From NCBI GenBank assembly GCA_008802785.1, contig VUYT01000003.1, positions 248,001 through 312,000 on the forward strand: 64,000 nucleotides of DNA. Reading direction: 5' to 3'. The stretch comes from Symmetrospora coprosmae (taxonomy: Eukaryota; Basidiomycota; Cystobasidiomycetes; Symmetrosporaceae). Below the pieces are notes generated by a model that made no database searches, was not told the origin of the DNA, and was given only the letters and a program-made list of their open reading frames with translations. Position 1 is the first letter of the stretch. The number at the start of each line of letters is the position of its first letter. Positions 11,436 through 22,700 of this stretch are shown here, one piece after another. A program made the translations under genes and the position numbers.

Positions 11436-12894
11436 TTACCCTCTTCGAGGTCTTGCATCACGCAGGGGGACCGTCCTCGTCTGTGTTCGGCCGTAGTAGT
11501 CCGTCGACACGGCCTCGGAGATCTGCGTCGTCTGCGTGTGCGTAGTCCGGTTCGTGTCGGTCGAGAGGATCGACGACGGTGCAAAGGATGCGACAGAGTA
11601 GCGGTACGCATCCTGAGGTCCGCCCTCATCGGTGTCGCTACTGTGCTGCGACGAGACCCGCCGACTCGCTGATGCGGACGGCGAACTGAAAGTATCGTCC
11701 ACGTCTGCGAAGGGGTCGAGCTCTTCTTCGAGCTTGTCGAGATGGGCCGTGCGCGCGGGGCCTGCCTTGTTGGCCGAGTCTTGCAGGCCGGCAGGAAGTC
11801 GACCCGAAGCGAGAAGGGAAATGCTGCTCATCTGAGCTGGCACTCTCCCTAACCAAGCTCCTGCATGCTTCTCTGAACTCGCTCTCGTGAGCTGTGCTGC
11901 CTGCCGATCCTGGAGCGCCCCGTTCCCCTTGACCTCCGGTCCACCATCAACAGGTTCACTTTCGAGCAGCGCCGTGTACTGTCGGTGCAGGCGACGGTGC
12001 AGCAGTGTGATTGTCGCAATACCTGCGAGTGTCAGCACGAGGAGGACGGCCAGGACGACGACTGATATTCTGTATGTGAATCCGTTCCGAGCGTTAGTCT
12101 GACCAATCGGATGACTCCCCAGATGTGCGCAAGCAAGCGACTACGTACATCTCGCCTGCACCCAGCATGTCAGGCACAGTTGACGTCTCGGTAGCTATAG
12201 AGCCTGTCCCCGCGCGCGTGCTTGTGCTCGTGCTTGTAGAGGTAGATGACGGCACTGCCGGAGTCGTATAGTAGCCTGTGTCGGTAAGCAGGCACCATTC
12301 TGGATCTACGGCACCAGCAACAGGCGGCGGCAGGATGAGCGTCTGGAGGGACGTGTATGAGTCGTAGACGTTGCGCGAGGCGTCCTGGACCCGGAAAGAG
12401 AGAGTCGAGTTGGTTGGAGATGTAGCTAACCTCGACAAAGGTCGCGGGTTGCAGGGCACGGGAGTTGCGAGAGCACAGTACGAAATGGTTGTATCAGCAG
12501 ACTGCTGCATCGCGATCCGGTCATCGATGACCTGCCCCCGACCCTCACCGAACCATGCCCAGCTGTGATTGAGCTCAATCCCACTCGCAATTTCGACAAT
12601 CATGACGGTGTCTGACCCGTCGTTGGGGTCCCAGACCGCGGTCAGGATGTATGGACTACACCCGCCTTGCGGAATCAGAGCGAAGGTGTCGCAGGTGTGG
12701 GCAGTCTCTGGGATCTCTGAGAGGTCGAGCGAAAGCGGCTCGCCAGTGCAGCCGCTGCCGGTACTGGATGTCGCTGTCGCTGTCGCAGTGGCCCTCGAGG
12801 ACGACGAACGCGTCAAAGTCGTGAAGGAGGTAGAGGCATGGATCTCGCCGAGAAGGTTTCCATTGTAGCTGTAGCTGCTGGTGGTCGCCGCCAT
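11436..12894 (-). CDS. Array gene B: single-pass membrane protein with GGC-PY ectodomain and RTVPL tail
   Basis: Exons 12549-12894, 12149-12425 and 11436-12069 give 418 codons plus stop. The ectodomain contains CDTFALIPQGGCSPYILTAVW, AWF, then NSTLSFRVQDASRN and EWCLLTD. A Ser/Thr stalk, a transmembrane helix (ISVVVLAVLLVLTLAGIATI) and an acidic/Ser-rich tail follow, ending STDYYGRTQTRTVPLRDARP near the C-terminus. The first intron (12426-12548) is 123 bases, a multiple of three, and contains no in-frame stop. Its removal is inferred because the same junction (AWF / AP-N-S) is spliced in A, C and D, but a retained form would add 41 residues. No signal peptide is seen. Function unknown. Confidence 0.8.
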
Positions 12895-13318
12895 GTGTGG
12901 CTGTGCGCAACGAAGCTGCTTGTAAAAGTCACGGAGGAAGTGAGGGGGCAGGCGAACGATGGAATGAGACCTGGAGATTCAGGAGAATCAGTAGAGTACC
13001 GTAAGTAGGTTCAATTAGTGTGTATATGGAGAGACTCCGGTCGCATCATTGAAGAGATTCTCGACGGAACTTGAAGAAGACCGGCGGCACGTGGTGTTGC
13101 ACCGCCCGGGCTATTGCAGTATGGACGCGATCGGCCTCGCGAGCATTACTCCGGACGAGCGAGATGATGTTCCCTCATGCAGCTACTCTACAGACACCGA
13201 GGTACAAGCCCCCCGCTCCAGCTCTGCCTGACAGACCTAGACCGATGTATGTACTCCTGCAAGTCCGGGCCTCAACTGCGCCTCCCAACCTCATATCCCA
13301 CAAGCGAAGCAAGCCGTC
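12895..13318. other. Spacer between array genes B and C
   Basis: About 420 bases. Nothing recognised beyond the expected promoter of B and 3' end of C. Confidence 0.5.
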
Positions 13319-14916
13319 TCACCTATAGGTGGCATAGCTTCTGTCGCTTGCACTTCCGCTTGCACTTCCGCTCGGGCTCCCGCTCTCGCTTGCACTCCCA
13401 CTCCCGCTGCGACTGCTAGTATTTTTTCTCGTCCAGAACCTCGTCTTTGCGTTCAGGACAAGCGGGACTGTGCGCGTCTGCTTCGAGCTGTAGTACTCTG
13501 TGCTCATGGCCGCGCTCGTCTGCGTCGTCCCGCTCACACCGGTACCATCCGTGCCGTGCGAGGTGGCCTCCGAGATGCGTGAGTGCCGCGACGGGACGCT
13601 CGATGCGACGGAGCGACGGCGCGCCTCGTCGGCCTCAGTCTCGGTGTACTCGCCCGTGTCGAGCGTCTCGGAAAAGCTAGCGCCATCGCTGGCGTCATCG
13701 GCGTCCCACGTGTCGGAGAAGGGGTTTCGCAGAGGCCGGGAAGTGCTCGTGGGGTCGGAGCTGCGCAGGAGGGGCAGGAAAGAAGTTGGACTCTGGTCGG
13801 AGCGTGTTGCGGAGCTGGACTCGGCGGATGACTTGGATGCCGATGGGGACCAGGACGCGCCCACACGTGCGGTGCCAGGCGCTGGCGCCGAAGACGGCGT
13901 GATGGGGATCTGCAGCGATAGCGGGGGAAGAGAGCCCGCTGCCTCGCTCATGTCCATGTTGACTACCGTCTGAGCCGCGCGCAGCTCTCCCTCTCCCAGG
14001 TCGACATCGCGGCGGACCTGCTCGACCGCGCGGTCCTGCACCTTCTCGTGCTCCTCTAGTACGTGACCGCCATCGGTGCTCCACGACGCAGCGTACTTTT
14101 CCTCTCTCCGCTGGTTAGCACCCTCTTTGCGCTGCTCCAGGATGCGCGTGTAGCTCCTCCGCAGCCGCCAGTGCCGTGTACCGAGCACGGCGAGCGCGAG
14201 CGCCGCCAGCGCGAAGAGGGCGCCGAGCACGGCCTGTGCGACGATTGCGCGGTGGAGCGCAGCCTCGGTCGCCGGGTCTGCGGCAAAGACGAGCGGCAGC
14301 CCGACCTCCGTCACGGGTTCAGATGCGTTCAGCTGCGCAAGGCACCACGAGTCTGTGTCCGGACCCGCAGACTGGTACTCGGCCGTGTCGAGGTAGGCGG
14401 CGTCGTAGTTGGACACGACAAAAATCCCGTTCGGCGCGTCTAGCGTATTGCCGGTGCTGTCGGCGAGCTGGAAGGTGACGCTCGAGTTGACGGGGGCAGC
14501 GACTGTGTACGTGTCAATGTGCGTGAGGCCGTCAGCACGTCTGTTTCACTTGCCAATGTGGGATCGCTAGCAGATGTGAGACGAGACCACGCACGATTGA
14601 ACCAGGCTGTCGCGCCCGATCCGATATCCGAGGCGAGCCTGCGCTGACCGTACATGGTCGCGCCTGTCCCGTCGTCGTACGAGTACAGCGCTGTCAGGCT
14701 GTATGGCGGACACCCTTCGCGCGGCTGCACAGAGAGCATTGTGCATGCCGGCAGGGTGTCGTTGAATGTCGAGTTCCCAAAGGAGAGCGAGCCGTCCGTC
14801 CTGCAGACGCGCGAGCTTGAGGAGGATGTGGATGACGACGAGGCGGATGAGGATGGGGATGAGGACGAGGGTGGCCAGGAGGTCGTCGAGCGTGACAATG
14901 AGTGTATGTACGACAT
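13319..14916 (-). CDS. Array gene C: single-pass membrane protein with RTVPL tail
   Basis: Two exons (14595-14916, 13319-14502) join in phase to 501 codons plus stop. After a Ser-rich N-terminus the ectodomain has CTMLSVQPREGCPPYSLTAL, AWFN, then APVNSSVTFQLADSTGN and DSWCLAQL. The transmembrane helix (IVAQAVLGALFALAALALAV) is followed by a basic juxtamembrane RHWRLRRSY. The long tail has STEYYSSKQTRTVPLVLNAK and a final Ser/Gly repeat. The second intron present in A, B and D just before the helix is absent here, so it was probably lost. No cleavable signal peptide. Function unknown; a paralogue of A, B and D. Confidence 0.82.
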
Positions 14917-15379
14917 TGCTCGTCTATGGACTGTCGGGGTGGGGGGACAGGCCGCGGTGAGCTCGACTCGTGTCGCGCGGCAGGCCAGAAACGGCGCAGG
15001 CGCAGGCGCAGGCGCAGGGAGAGAAGGTGCTCGGTTGGAAGATGGATGCGAGGGTAGAGCTGTGCTGCAGTGCAGAGCAAACACCCTGGGATATGCGTGT
15101 GTCAAACGTCGGACAGCGCTTCGCGGGCAGGCAGATGGGCAAGAGGGAGAGCAGAGAGGAGGAGTTTCATGCACGGCACTGGCACGGGTGGACGCGCCAG
15201 TGGCAAATGGCCCACACACACACACACCACGCAGAGACAGAGACAGAGAGAGGGAAGTGAGATACATATATGGGATACACTCCCGGGGATCTGGGCCAGT
15301 ATTCTTGGAAAGATACACGGTGTACTGCGTCCTCGGTGAAGGGAAAAAAAGCGAACCCGTCGCATGCAAGGGAACTCTC
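14917..15379. other. Spacer between array genes C and D with CA/GA repeats
   Basis: About 460 bases with a (CA)n tract near 15212-15228 and GAGACAGAGA-type purine repeats just after it. No protein-like ORF. Confidence 0.55.
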
Positions 15380-17832
15380 CTAGCCACGTCGTCCTCCTCC
15401 AAGCAGGCGACGGCCCCATTGCGAAAATGTCGAATCACCCCCGGTGCTGCTGCCGCGCCCTTCGCTGTCCGCGTACCCGTCCGAATCGCGGCTGATGCTA
15501 CGCTCGGTCATGGTCTCGCTGCCATGCCTCGGCGCACCACCGCCCATGGGATCCCGGAAGCTCGTGTCGCTGAAGCTGCGCGCGTCGTCCGTCATCGTTT
15601 CTGCTTCACCGCCGTCATACCCAAATGGGTAGCTGCGCTGCTCCCGAGCCCAAGCGCGTCGGTCACTGCTGCTCGCGGTACTACTGCTGTTCCGCCGACC
15701 GTCCGAGGATCCAGTGCGCGTTGAGCTGCCTTCTTCGCCCGTGGATGCGCGCGTGATGGGCACAAGGACCGTCTCGATGCTGTCCGTGTCGGTAGCATAC
15801 GGGTCCACCGCAGGGTCTGCACGCGTGTCCTGGCGCATAACAGCGGGTCGAGCAGCTTCGTTTGTAGTTGGCACGCCCAGGGTTCCACCACTGGCGTGCG
15901 GCCTGCCCCACTTGCTGCGGAACGTGCTCGGCGCCGTTCCGTGCCCATGGCTGCAGCCGGTCCCACTTCCCTCGAGCGAGAAGCGCAGCGGGACCGTGCG
16001 CGTCTGGTGCTTGTGGTAGAACTCGGTCGACACGGCCGAATTGCCGGCAGAGGAGCGAGCGCCCCCGCTCGGCGCGTCAGAGACGAGGCTCGTCGCCGAC
16101 AGGCGCGCTCGATCCAGCTCGTCTCCTTGCACCCGTCGCCGGCGCTGATCTGCGCCGAGTAGCCCGCCAGCCCCGGCTGCCGATGCATGTGGGTTGGCAG
16201 CGTCGTCGTCGAAAGGATTGCGACTCTGCTGCCATTCGCCCGTCGGTGTGATGAGCGCGAATGCAAGATCGTGCTCGCTGCGAGAGTCCAAGAGGTGGTC
16301 CGTGTGCCCCCGTCCTGCTTCTGCACCGTCGCGCTGCCCTCGTCTTTGCCGCACAACTGGCCCGCCGCCGTGCCTCGGCTTTTCCGACATGCCCTTCTCT
16401 CCCGACACACCAGGGCTGCCGCTGCTGCTAGTGACTCCAGAGGCGGCGCTCTGGATGGCCAGCTGCTGCGACATGCGCTTGTAGCGCCGCTTCAGGCGCA
16501 GGAACAGGAAGAGGAGGACGAGCGTCGACAGGATCGAGACCGCGAGCAGGCTGGCGAGCGCGGCTTCAACCTCTTTGGCGTGGTGGGCGGCTGCAATGTC
16601 TTGCGAGCTGCAAAGGCGTGTGTGCCGTGACCACTCAGCAACCTGTGAAACACATTGCGGCAGACAGGCAAGCATAGGAGCACCCACACTATCTCGCTCA
16701 GATCGTTCGCATTGATCCCTTCAGTAGTCTCGCTGCCCTGTGTAGCATCGTCCGATGACGTCGACGACGGTTCTGTGGTCGGTGTGCCTTCCGGGCCTGC
16801 GGAGGCGCCGCTCCCGCTTGCGCCCGAGCAGGTGGTAATGTACTCTTTCACGCGAATGGACCCATCGTTGTCCGTGACTGTGAATGTGGCCGTCTTTGTC
16901 ACCCACATGCCGTTGTCCGCGTCGTAGCTGGCTGTTGGGTCGAGCGGGGCCGTGATTGTGCTCGTGGGCGGGCCATTCTCCGGGTCGCTGGCGTTGTAGG
17001 CCAGCTTGTGCTTGCTGCCGTCAATGCCCGTGGGAAGGACGGCGACCGTGCTGTTCCAGTGGCTTGTGCTGCTCGCCGGTGCCCTGCTCGCCGTGCTCGA
17101 CAAGCTTGTGCTGCTGTTCGCTGCGCTGTCGGGCGGGATTGACGACGAGATGGAGGGACCCGGAGGAGCGGAGTCCGAGTTGGCACCCGGCTCGTCGCGG
17201 CACCAGCTGTCCTTGATGGTGCCCATGCCATTTGAGCGGATGCGCAGTGGGCGCGCGGAGCGGATAGTGACGCCCGCTGCGTCCTGCAGCTCGAACACGA
17301 GGCTGCTGTTGGGTGGGGCGGCGACTGCTCTCGGAAGCGGAGTCAAGGATCGGCGGTCAGGGAAGGAGAGAGGGATGCCAGTAGCAGGAGAAGCAAGTCA
17401 GCCTGTGGATCTTGCACCTGACAATTCCAAGCTGGCGCTGCAGGTCTGGCTTCCCGTGTCCCCCTTCCTCTTCCCGTGCCGGCCATGCTGCCTCCGCCCG
17501 CTCTTTTCTGCAGGAGACCGCTCTGGCAGGCTTCGCAGCGAGAAGGGGGGGACCTGGACGACAGGCAACATCGGACTCGGAGTCATGCACGCACCGTTCC
17601 ACTCGAGCGAGCTATCCCACGTCCGCTCGCTGAGCTTGCTCCAGGTCGACGAGGTGCTCCCTTGGGGTGACGTCTGGGTGTACCACCACAGAGCGCTGAC
17701 GGTGTATGGCGCACACCCGCCTGCCCATTCGACGGTGAGGCGGTCGCAGCTGCAGGGGGACTGCTGCAGGTCGAGCGTGAACGTGAGCGCGTCGTAGATC
17801 ATCGCCGCCGTGGGTGATGGTGCCGACATCAT
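15380..17832 (-). CDS. Array gene D: largest single-pass membrane paralogue with RTVPL tail
   Basis: Exons 17595-17832, 16688-17327 and 15380-16607 give 701 codons plus stop. The ectodomain contains CSCDRLTVEWAGGCAPYTVS, LEWN, then APPNSSLVFELQDAAGV and DSWCRDEP. A long extra Ser/Thr/Pro region with a VTKTATFTVTDNDG stretch precedes the transmembrane helix (ASLLAVSILSTLVLLFLFL) and basic RLKRRYKR. The cytosolic tail contains STEFYHKHQTRTVPLRFSLE and more than 150 further polar residues. The two introns lie at the same places and phases as in A and B. The first is 267 bases, much longer than in the paralogues, so a missed small exon cannot be excluded. Function unknown. Confidence 0.78.
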
Positions 17833-18343
17833 CTCTCCCTTGCCCTTGCCCTGCAGCGTGGGCGGGCGGCTCTCAGATTTGTCGGCCAAACCAGCAGACG
17901 ACGGTGGAGGGTAACAGGCTGCAATGTGGTATGATGTGGTGACGTGCAATCGCGGCGCAGTCCGCTATCGATGGCTGGAGTTGCCAAAAGCAGGGGAGCA
18001 CCAAGAAGAAAAGGCCTCGGCGGCTCCCTCCTCCCCTCGCTCCGAGTCGGGGTCTCGACAGTGGTCGCCTACAGTACGAGCCGACTGGCTTTCTGGACGG
18101 GCCGATCGCTGCTATTGCTCACACGTATGCAGACTCATTCTCCCTATGATATCAACAACAGCTTCGAAATACCATGAGGCGGGTCTCCTGCGCGAGCTTG
18201 GACCGGATCGGGGGGCTGTCACCCCCGCTCACTCTGATCTGCATGAAAGCTCGACGCAGATAGATACTAGATGTCGTCTGTCATTATCGCAATCTGTTAT
18301 TGAGAGGGAGTGGAGTAGGGCATTGTCTCAAGTTAGTGAAACG
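17833..18343. other. Intergenic region, no gene seen
   Basis: About 510 bases between the start of D (minus) and the end of the centrin gene (minus). Nothing recognised. Confidence 0.5.
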
Positions 18344-19314
18344 CTATCGGATGATGCAGCCCTGATCAAGCTTGTCCCCCGCCCACGACTCGCACAACTC
18401 ACAAACTCGGCTTCGCTGATTTCTCCATCCTGATCGAGGTCAAACTCCTCTATCATGGCTTGTCTGCGTGCGCACACAGGGTGCAAGCGAGTGGGATCAG
18501 CTTCCGGCTGGCTGGGGAATTGACGTCCTCCTCGAGCAAGGGCGACGGCGACAACCACGACGACGGCAAACGCACAGCTCCTCCTCGTCGAGGTTCTCGC
18601 CGAGCTCCTTTGCGACGCGCTTCAGGTTGCGCAGCGAGATCCTGCCCGTCCCGTCGTCGTCAAACAGCCTGAAGGCGCGGCGGATCTCGTCGAGCGGGTC
18701 GCGCGCCAGTATCTTTTCCGTGACTGCGAGAGTGGCACGCCGGGCCTTTCGCCGTCAGCCTAGCCTTCCCTCTCACAGCCGAGGCTGGGGAAAAAGGCGA
18801 GCTCCGGTCCGCACTCACCGACCTTGCCAAAATCCTCGTACTGCATCTGCCCCGTCCCTTGCCGGTCGTTGTCGCGCAGGATCTTGAGCACCTCTGCTTT
18901 CTTGAGGTCAAAGCCCAGGGCGCGGAGGGCGACCTTGAGCTCGTGGAACCCTATCTGGCCGTCCTTGTCCGTATCCTGCCGCCGGACGAACATTCGAGGT
19001 TGGTCTCAGCTGGGTGGCTTCCAGATCACAGTGCATACAGACGCGTCGCGGCGCCCTTGCTGAGCCGCCCACTGGCGACCCGGCTCGGCTCGACGTGGCG
19101 CGAAACGACACGGGAGGCGATGGCAACGCACAAAGAGGTCGAAAGCTTCGCGGATCTCCTGCTTCTGCTCGTCAGTGATGTCTGGCCGCGCATTGCCGTT
19201 GCCGTTGCTGTTGCTGCCGCCCTGTATCGCTCCCCCGCCGCCAGACGACGCAGAGGCGCCGTGTGTACCCCGTCGCCCGACCTTTGCCTTGCCCGCTGCG
19301 GTGAACATGGACAT
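18344..19314 (-). CDS. cdc31: Centrin/CDC31-type EF-hand protein
   Basis: Exons 19132-19314, 18819-18975, 18576-18723, 18403-18463 and probably 18344-18361 give about 188 residues, a little longer than usual for centrin because of a Gly/Ser/Asn-rich N-terminus. After [13 protein letters not shown] come four EF hands. Loop 1, [12 protein letters not shown], and loop 4, [12 protein letters not shown], are canonical. Loop 2 ([12 protein letters not shown]) and loop 3 ([12 protein letters not shown]) are degenerate, as is common in centrins. [25 protein letters not shown] and [11 protein letters not shown] match the family. Centrins act at the spindle pole body and in nuclear export. The last six codons rest on a 41-base intron and are uncertain. 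Confidence 0.9.
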
Positions 19315-19740
19315 CTGCTGTTGTATGATAGCGTAGCTGAAGCACTCCAGTTCTCGACGCTGTGATGTGATTTGGCCAATGGATGGAGCTGCGTCAACCC
19401 TGCTCTCTCCTCTCTGCCCCGTCCCGACGTCTCCTCCCTTCGCTTTCCACCATTCTGAGCATAACGTAGACTGGACCAGCGGGGACATCGATGCTCGGTC
19501 GCTCGTTGAGATCGTCCACGCGGTCCTCACTGCGAGCAGCCTCGACATCGTCGCCATCACCGTCGAGCTCTGTGCTGCCTCCTCCTCCCGCTCGGTGCAC
19601 CTGCAGCAGCATCACCGACAACGGCAATGGCAATGGCAATGCTGCCCCCCACCATGCGGTGAGCCGAGCACGCACGCAGGAGAAGCAGAGCAGACTGGCT
19701 GTGTGCATACCTGCACCTGCATCTGACTGATGCCCGATAG
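19315..19740. other. Divergent promoter region of centrin and PPR genes
   Basis: About 425 bases between divergent starts. Open frames exist here, including an acidic one on the minus strand about 19400-19600, but none shows conserved features or joins the neighbours convincingly. Confidence 0.45.
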
Positions 19741-22700
19741 ATGCACCCCCAGCAGATCCCCGCTCGAGCAAGTCCTGCAGCCAGGCCACCCGCTCAAAAA
19801 GCCGACCTCAAGGGCAAGGGCAGGGCAGCAGTCCAGCAGGAAGAGGACGAGGTGAGGGAGGACGGAGCACATGCTTCTGCTTCTGCAGTGTACTGAAAGC
19901 CCACGCTCACGCTGGCTGTCCCCATGCCACTCACTCTCTCTCTCTCTCTCCAGGCCCACGCCGGCAAGAGCACCCGTGCCTCTCGCTTGTCCAGCCCGTG
20001 TCTAGCGAACCAGCAGGACGCCCTAGCAGCCACCGCTGCCGCACGAGCCCGATGGACGCCGGCAGTGCTGAGCGACCTGTCCGAGGAGGAGATTGTGCGC
20101 AAGCTGGAGCAGTGCCTCTCCAAGCCGGCGAGCGGGCAAATGATCCGCGACTCCTGGCGGTGCTTCACGGCCCTCAGCCTCGATAGGCGGAAACAGCTGC
20201 CTGTGGCTCTGCTGGAGCAACTCCTGGACCTGCAGCTCAGCCGCACAGCGAGCCCAAGCAACCTGCGCTGGTTCCAGGCCCGCCGCGGAGGGATCCTCGC
20301 GGAAGGACGCCTGATCTACGAGCAGGGCCCCCGGGTCGCTGCCGTGTTTCAGGCGCGCAGTGGGCGGGCCATGCAGGAAAGCATCGAATTGAGGGCTGTG
20401 CAGATCGTGCAGGAGTGGCTGCGAAGGGTCAACAGGTCTGCGACGATTACCCGCGACGCGCGGGAAGCTGCTCTACAGAGTATCCGCGATGTCGCGCAGG
20501 CGTGCCTCGACAGCGCGCGCCTTGCTTGCGAAGCAGGCGCAGACCCAGAGCATCAGCGCAAGGAGGAGATGGAAGCGCATCTCGAGCGACGGCTCGCTGC
20601 ATTGCGCGTTATGCGCGAGCTGGTCGCCACGGAGGGCGACCTCGCCTCCCGCATCGAACTCCAACACTTGCTGGACGACTTCCACCGCTTGCTGAGCCTG
20701 CTCGGCGCGCAACAAAGTCGCAGAGGCACACTTCCGCCGCTCAGCGAGGACATTGCAGCTTTCGGCGGCGACCTCATGCGCTCGTGCATCTTCCTGGACG
20801 ATACCGAAGCAGCCACGCAGGTTGTGGACCGCCTGCTACGGGCGGGCATCGTCCCACCGCGGGAAAGCATGGAGAGACTGCTGCTTGCTACCCCAGCGGA
20901 GGACGTTGTGCAGTTTGAACAGCGCATGCGAAATGTCGCGGGAGAGCCCAACGTGCCTGAGCGGATCCGCACGTGGGCATTGGAGCAACTTCCAGGAGCC
21001 GCGCCTGCGCTTAATGATATGGCCGCCGACAAGAAGCAGAGACTCCACAGCCTGGCGCTGCGTGCACTGGACCAGACCATGCTCGCTACAGACCAGTGGT
21101 ATCGCCAACATGGGAGCAGCTCGACTATAGCCATTGACACCGATAGATCCATAGACGGCCACGGCGACGGCGACGGTACAGCTGCAGCTGTAGATGAGCG
21201 CATCAAAATCGAGCGTGCAAACGCGCTCACCGCCTCAGGCATCTACCAGGGCCTGCTCGCGGGCGGCATCAGCCCGGACGACACGCTTTACGCCGCTATC
21301 GCGTCTGCCACGCGGCTCCTTTCCCACGAGTCTGTCGCCTTCCCACTGCTGCGCACGCTAGCAGTGCAGCACGCCTCCTCGCATCGCGACGAGCAGCGCG
21401 TTCATGCCGGACGTGCGCAGAAGGCACAAGTACAAGCACCCGCGCCCAGGTCCGCGCTCGCCCAAGCTACGCCGGAGCAGCTCTTCCGCCTCGCGCTCGA
21501 GACGGCAGATTATGCGCTCGCCAAGGCTCTGTACGGGCACCTGCGCAGCCGCGGCGGGTTCCGCTGGCAGCGAGAGCGAGATGAAGGGGCGTTTGTCAGG
21601 CTGTTCAAGGTGGCCGCGGCTGGTCGTGCGCTTGCGCTAGACGCCCCGCCGGCGAGCGACTGCGGGAGCGAGAGCGGAAGCGCAGCTAGGGCTGGCATTG
21701 ACCTTGCCCGAGACAGGCAGATAGCCAAAGGCGCCGCGCAGCTCTACCTTGACTGGATCGATGATATGCGCAGCGCGCGCTTCGGTGTTGACGACCTCCA
21801 CCAGCGTGGCAGTGGACGTGCGGAAGGCGTCCACGCCGACACCCCGGCAGCTGTCGTCGACGATATCCTGCATCTCATCCCGCGCATTGCCGATATCGCC
21901 ACCTTCCGCCGCATGCTTGACACCCTCCTCTCAGACGCGGGCGTCTCTCTAAAATCCTCGCAACTGACTCGCTTCTTCGAGCAGCTGCGTGTGCAAGCCG
22001 CCCATCTCGACATGACGCGGCGCCCTGCGTCTGCCCGCACGGGCAGAGGCGAGACCCGGGGCGACACGGCGGGAGCTCGTCCTCACCCGCTCCGCTCGAT
22101 CTGGAAGGTCGAATATGCGTATGGCGCCGTTACCGCCCTGGCAAAGCACACGGCGCCGCAAATGCAGCCTGCGGGCTCGCACGTGTGGACAGACAACCCG
22201 CACCGCCTCCCGCTGGCAGCGTACAACGCGTGCCTCCGCGCGCTGGCCGAGTACCCGCTCTCGGCGCGTGTCGAGCGCGCAGACATCATGTTCCGCGCCA
22301 TGGTAAAGCGCGGCGTGCGCCCCGACCTGGCGAGCTACAACCACCTCCTGCGGCTGTACAGCCGAACGCCGCAGCACGCCGGGCGGGCAGAGACGCTCTT
22401 TGCGCAGCTTGCCACAGATGCAGATGCTGCACACCGCCCGGACGCAGTCACGTACTCGCATATGATCCGCGCGGCGTGTCGCGCAGACGAGCTCAACAAG
22501 GCGGTGCAGTGGCTGCGCGAGGCGGGCGGGCGGGCGCTGGTTGTGCGCTCGAGCGCCATCCGGCGACTCCTCGGTGCACTCCGTGACTCGGGAAGGGCGT
22601 GCGCGGCGAGGGAAGCGTACGAGCTGTGGGCGGACGCCGTCAAGGCCGCTGGCCCGGCGACGCAGCAGGAGTGGGCGAAGGAGGTCCATGCGGTCGGGCG

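Noticed and set aside
14654-15724. Plus-strand ORF of 356 codons across the C-D spacer
   Set aside because: Runs over parts of two genes on the other strand and shows no protein-like features; a by-product of GC-rich codon bias.
19394-19789. Acidic minus-strand ORF between centrin and the PPR gene
   Set aside because: Could not be joined to centrin in phase with a convincing acceptor, and shows no motif.
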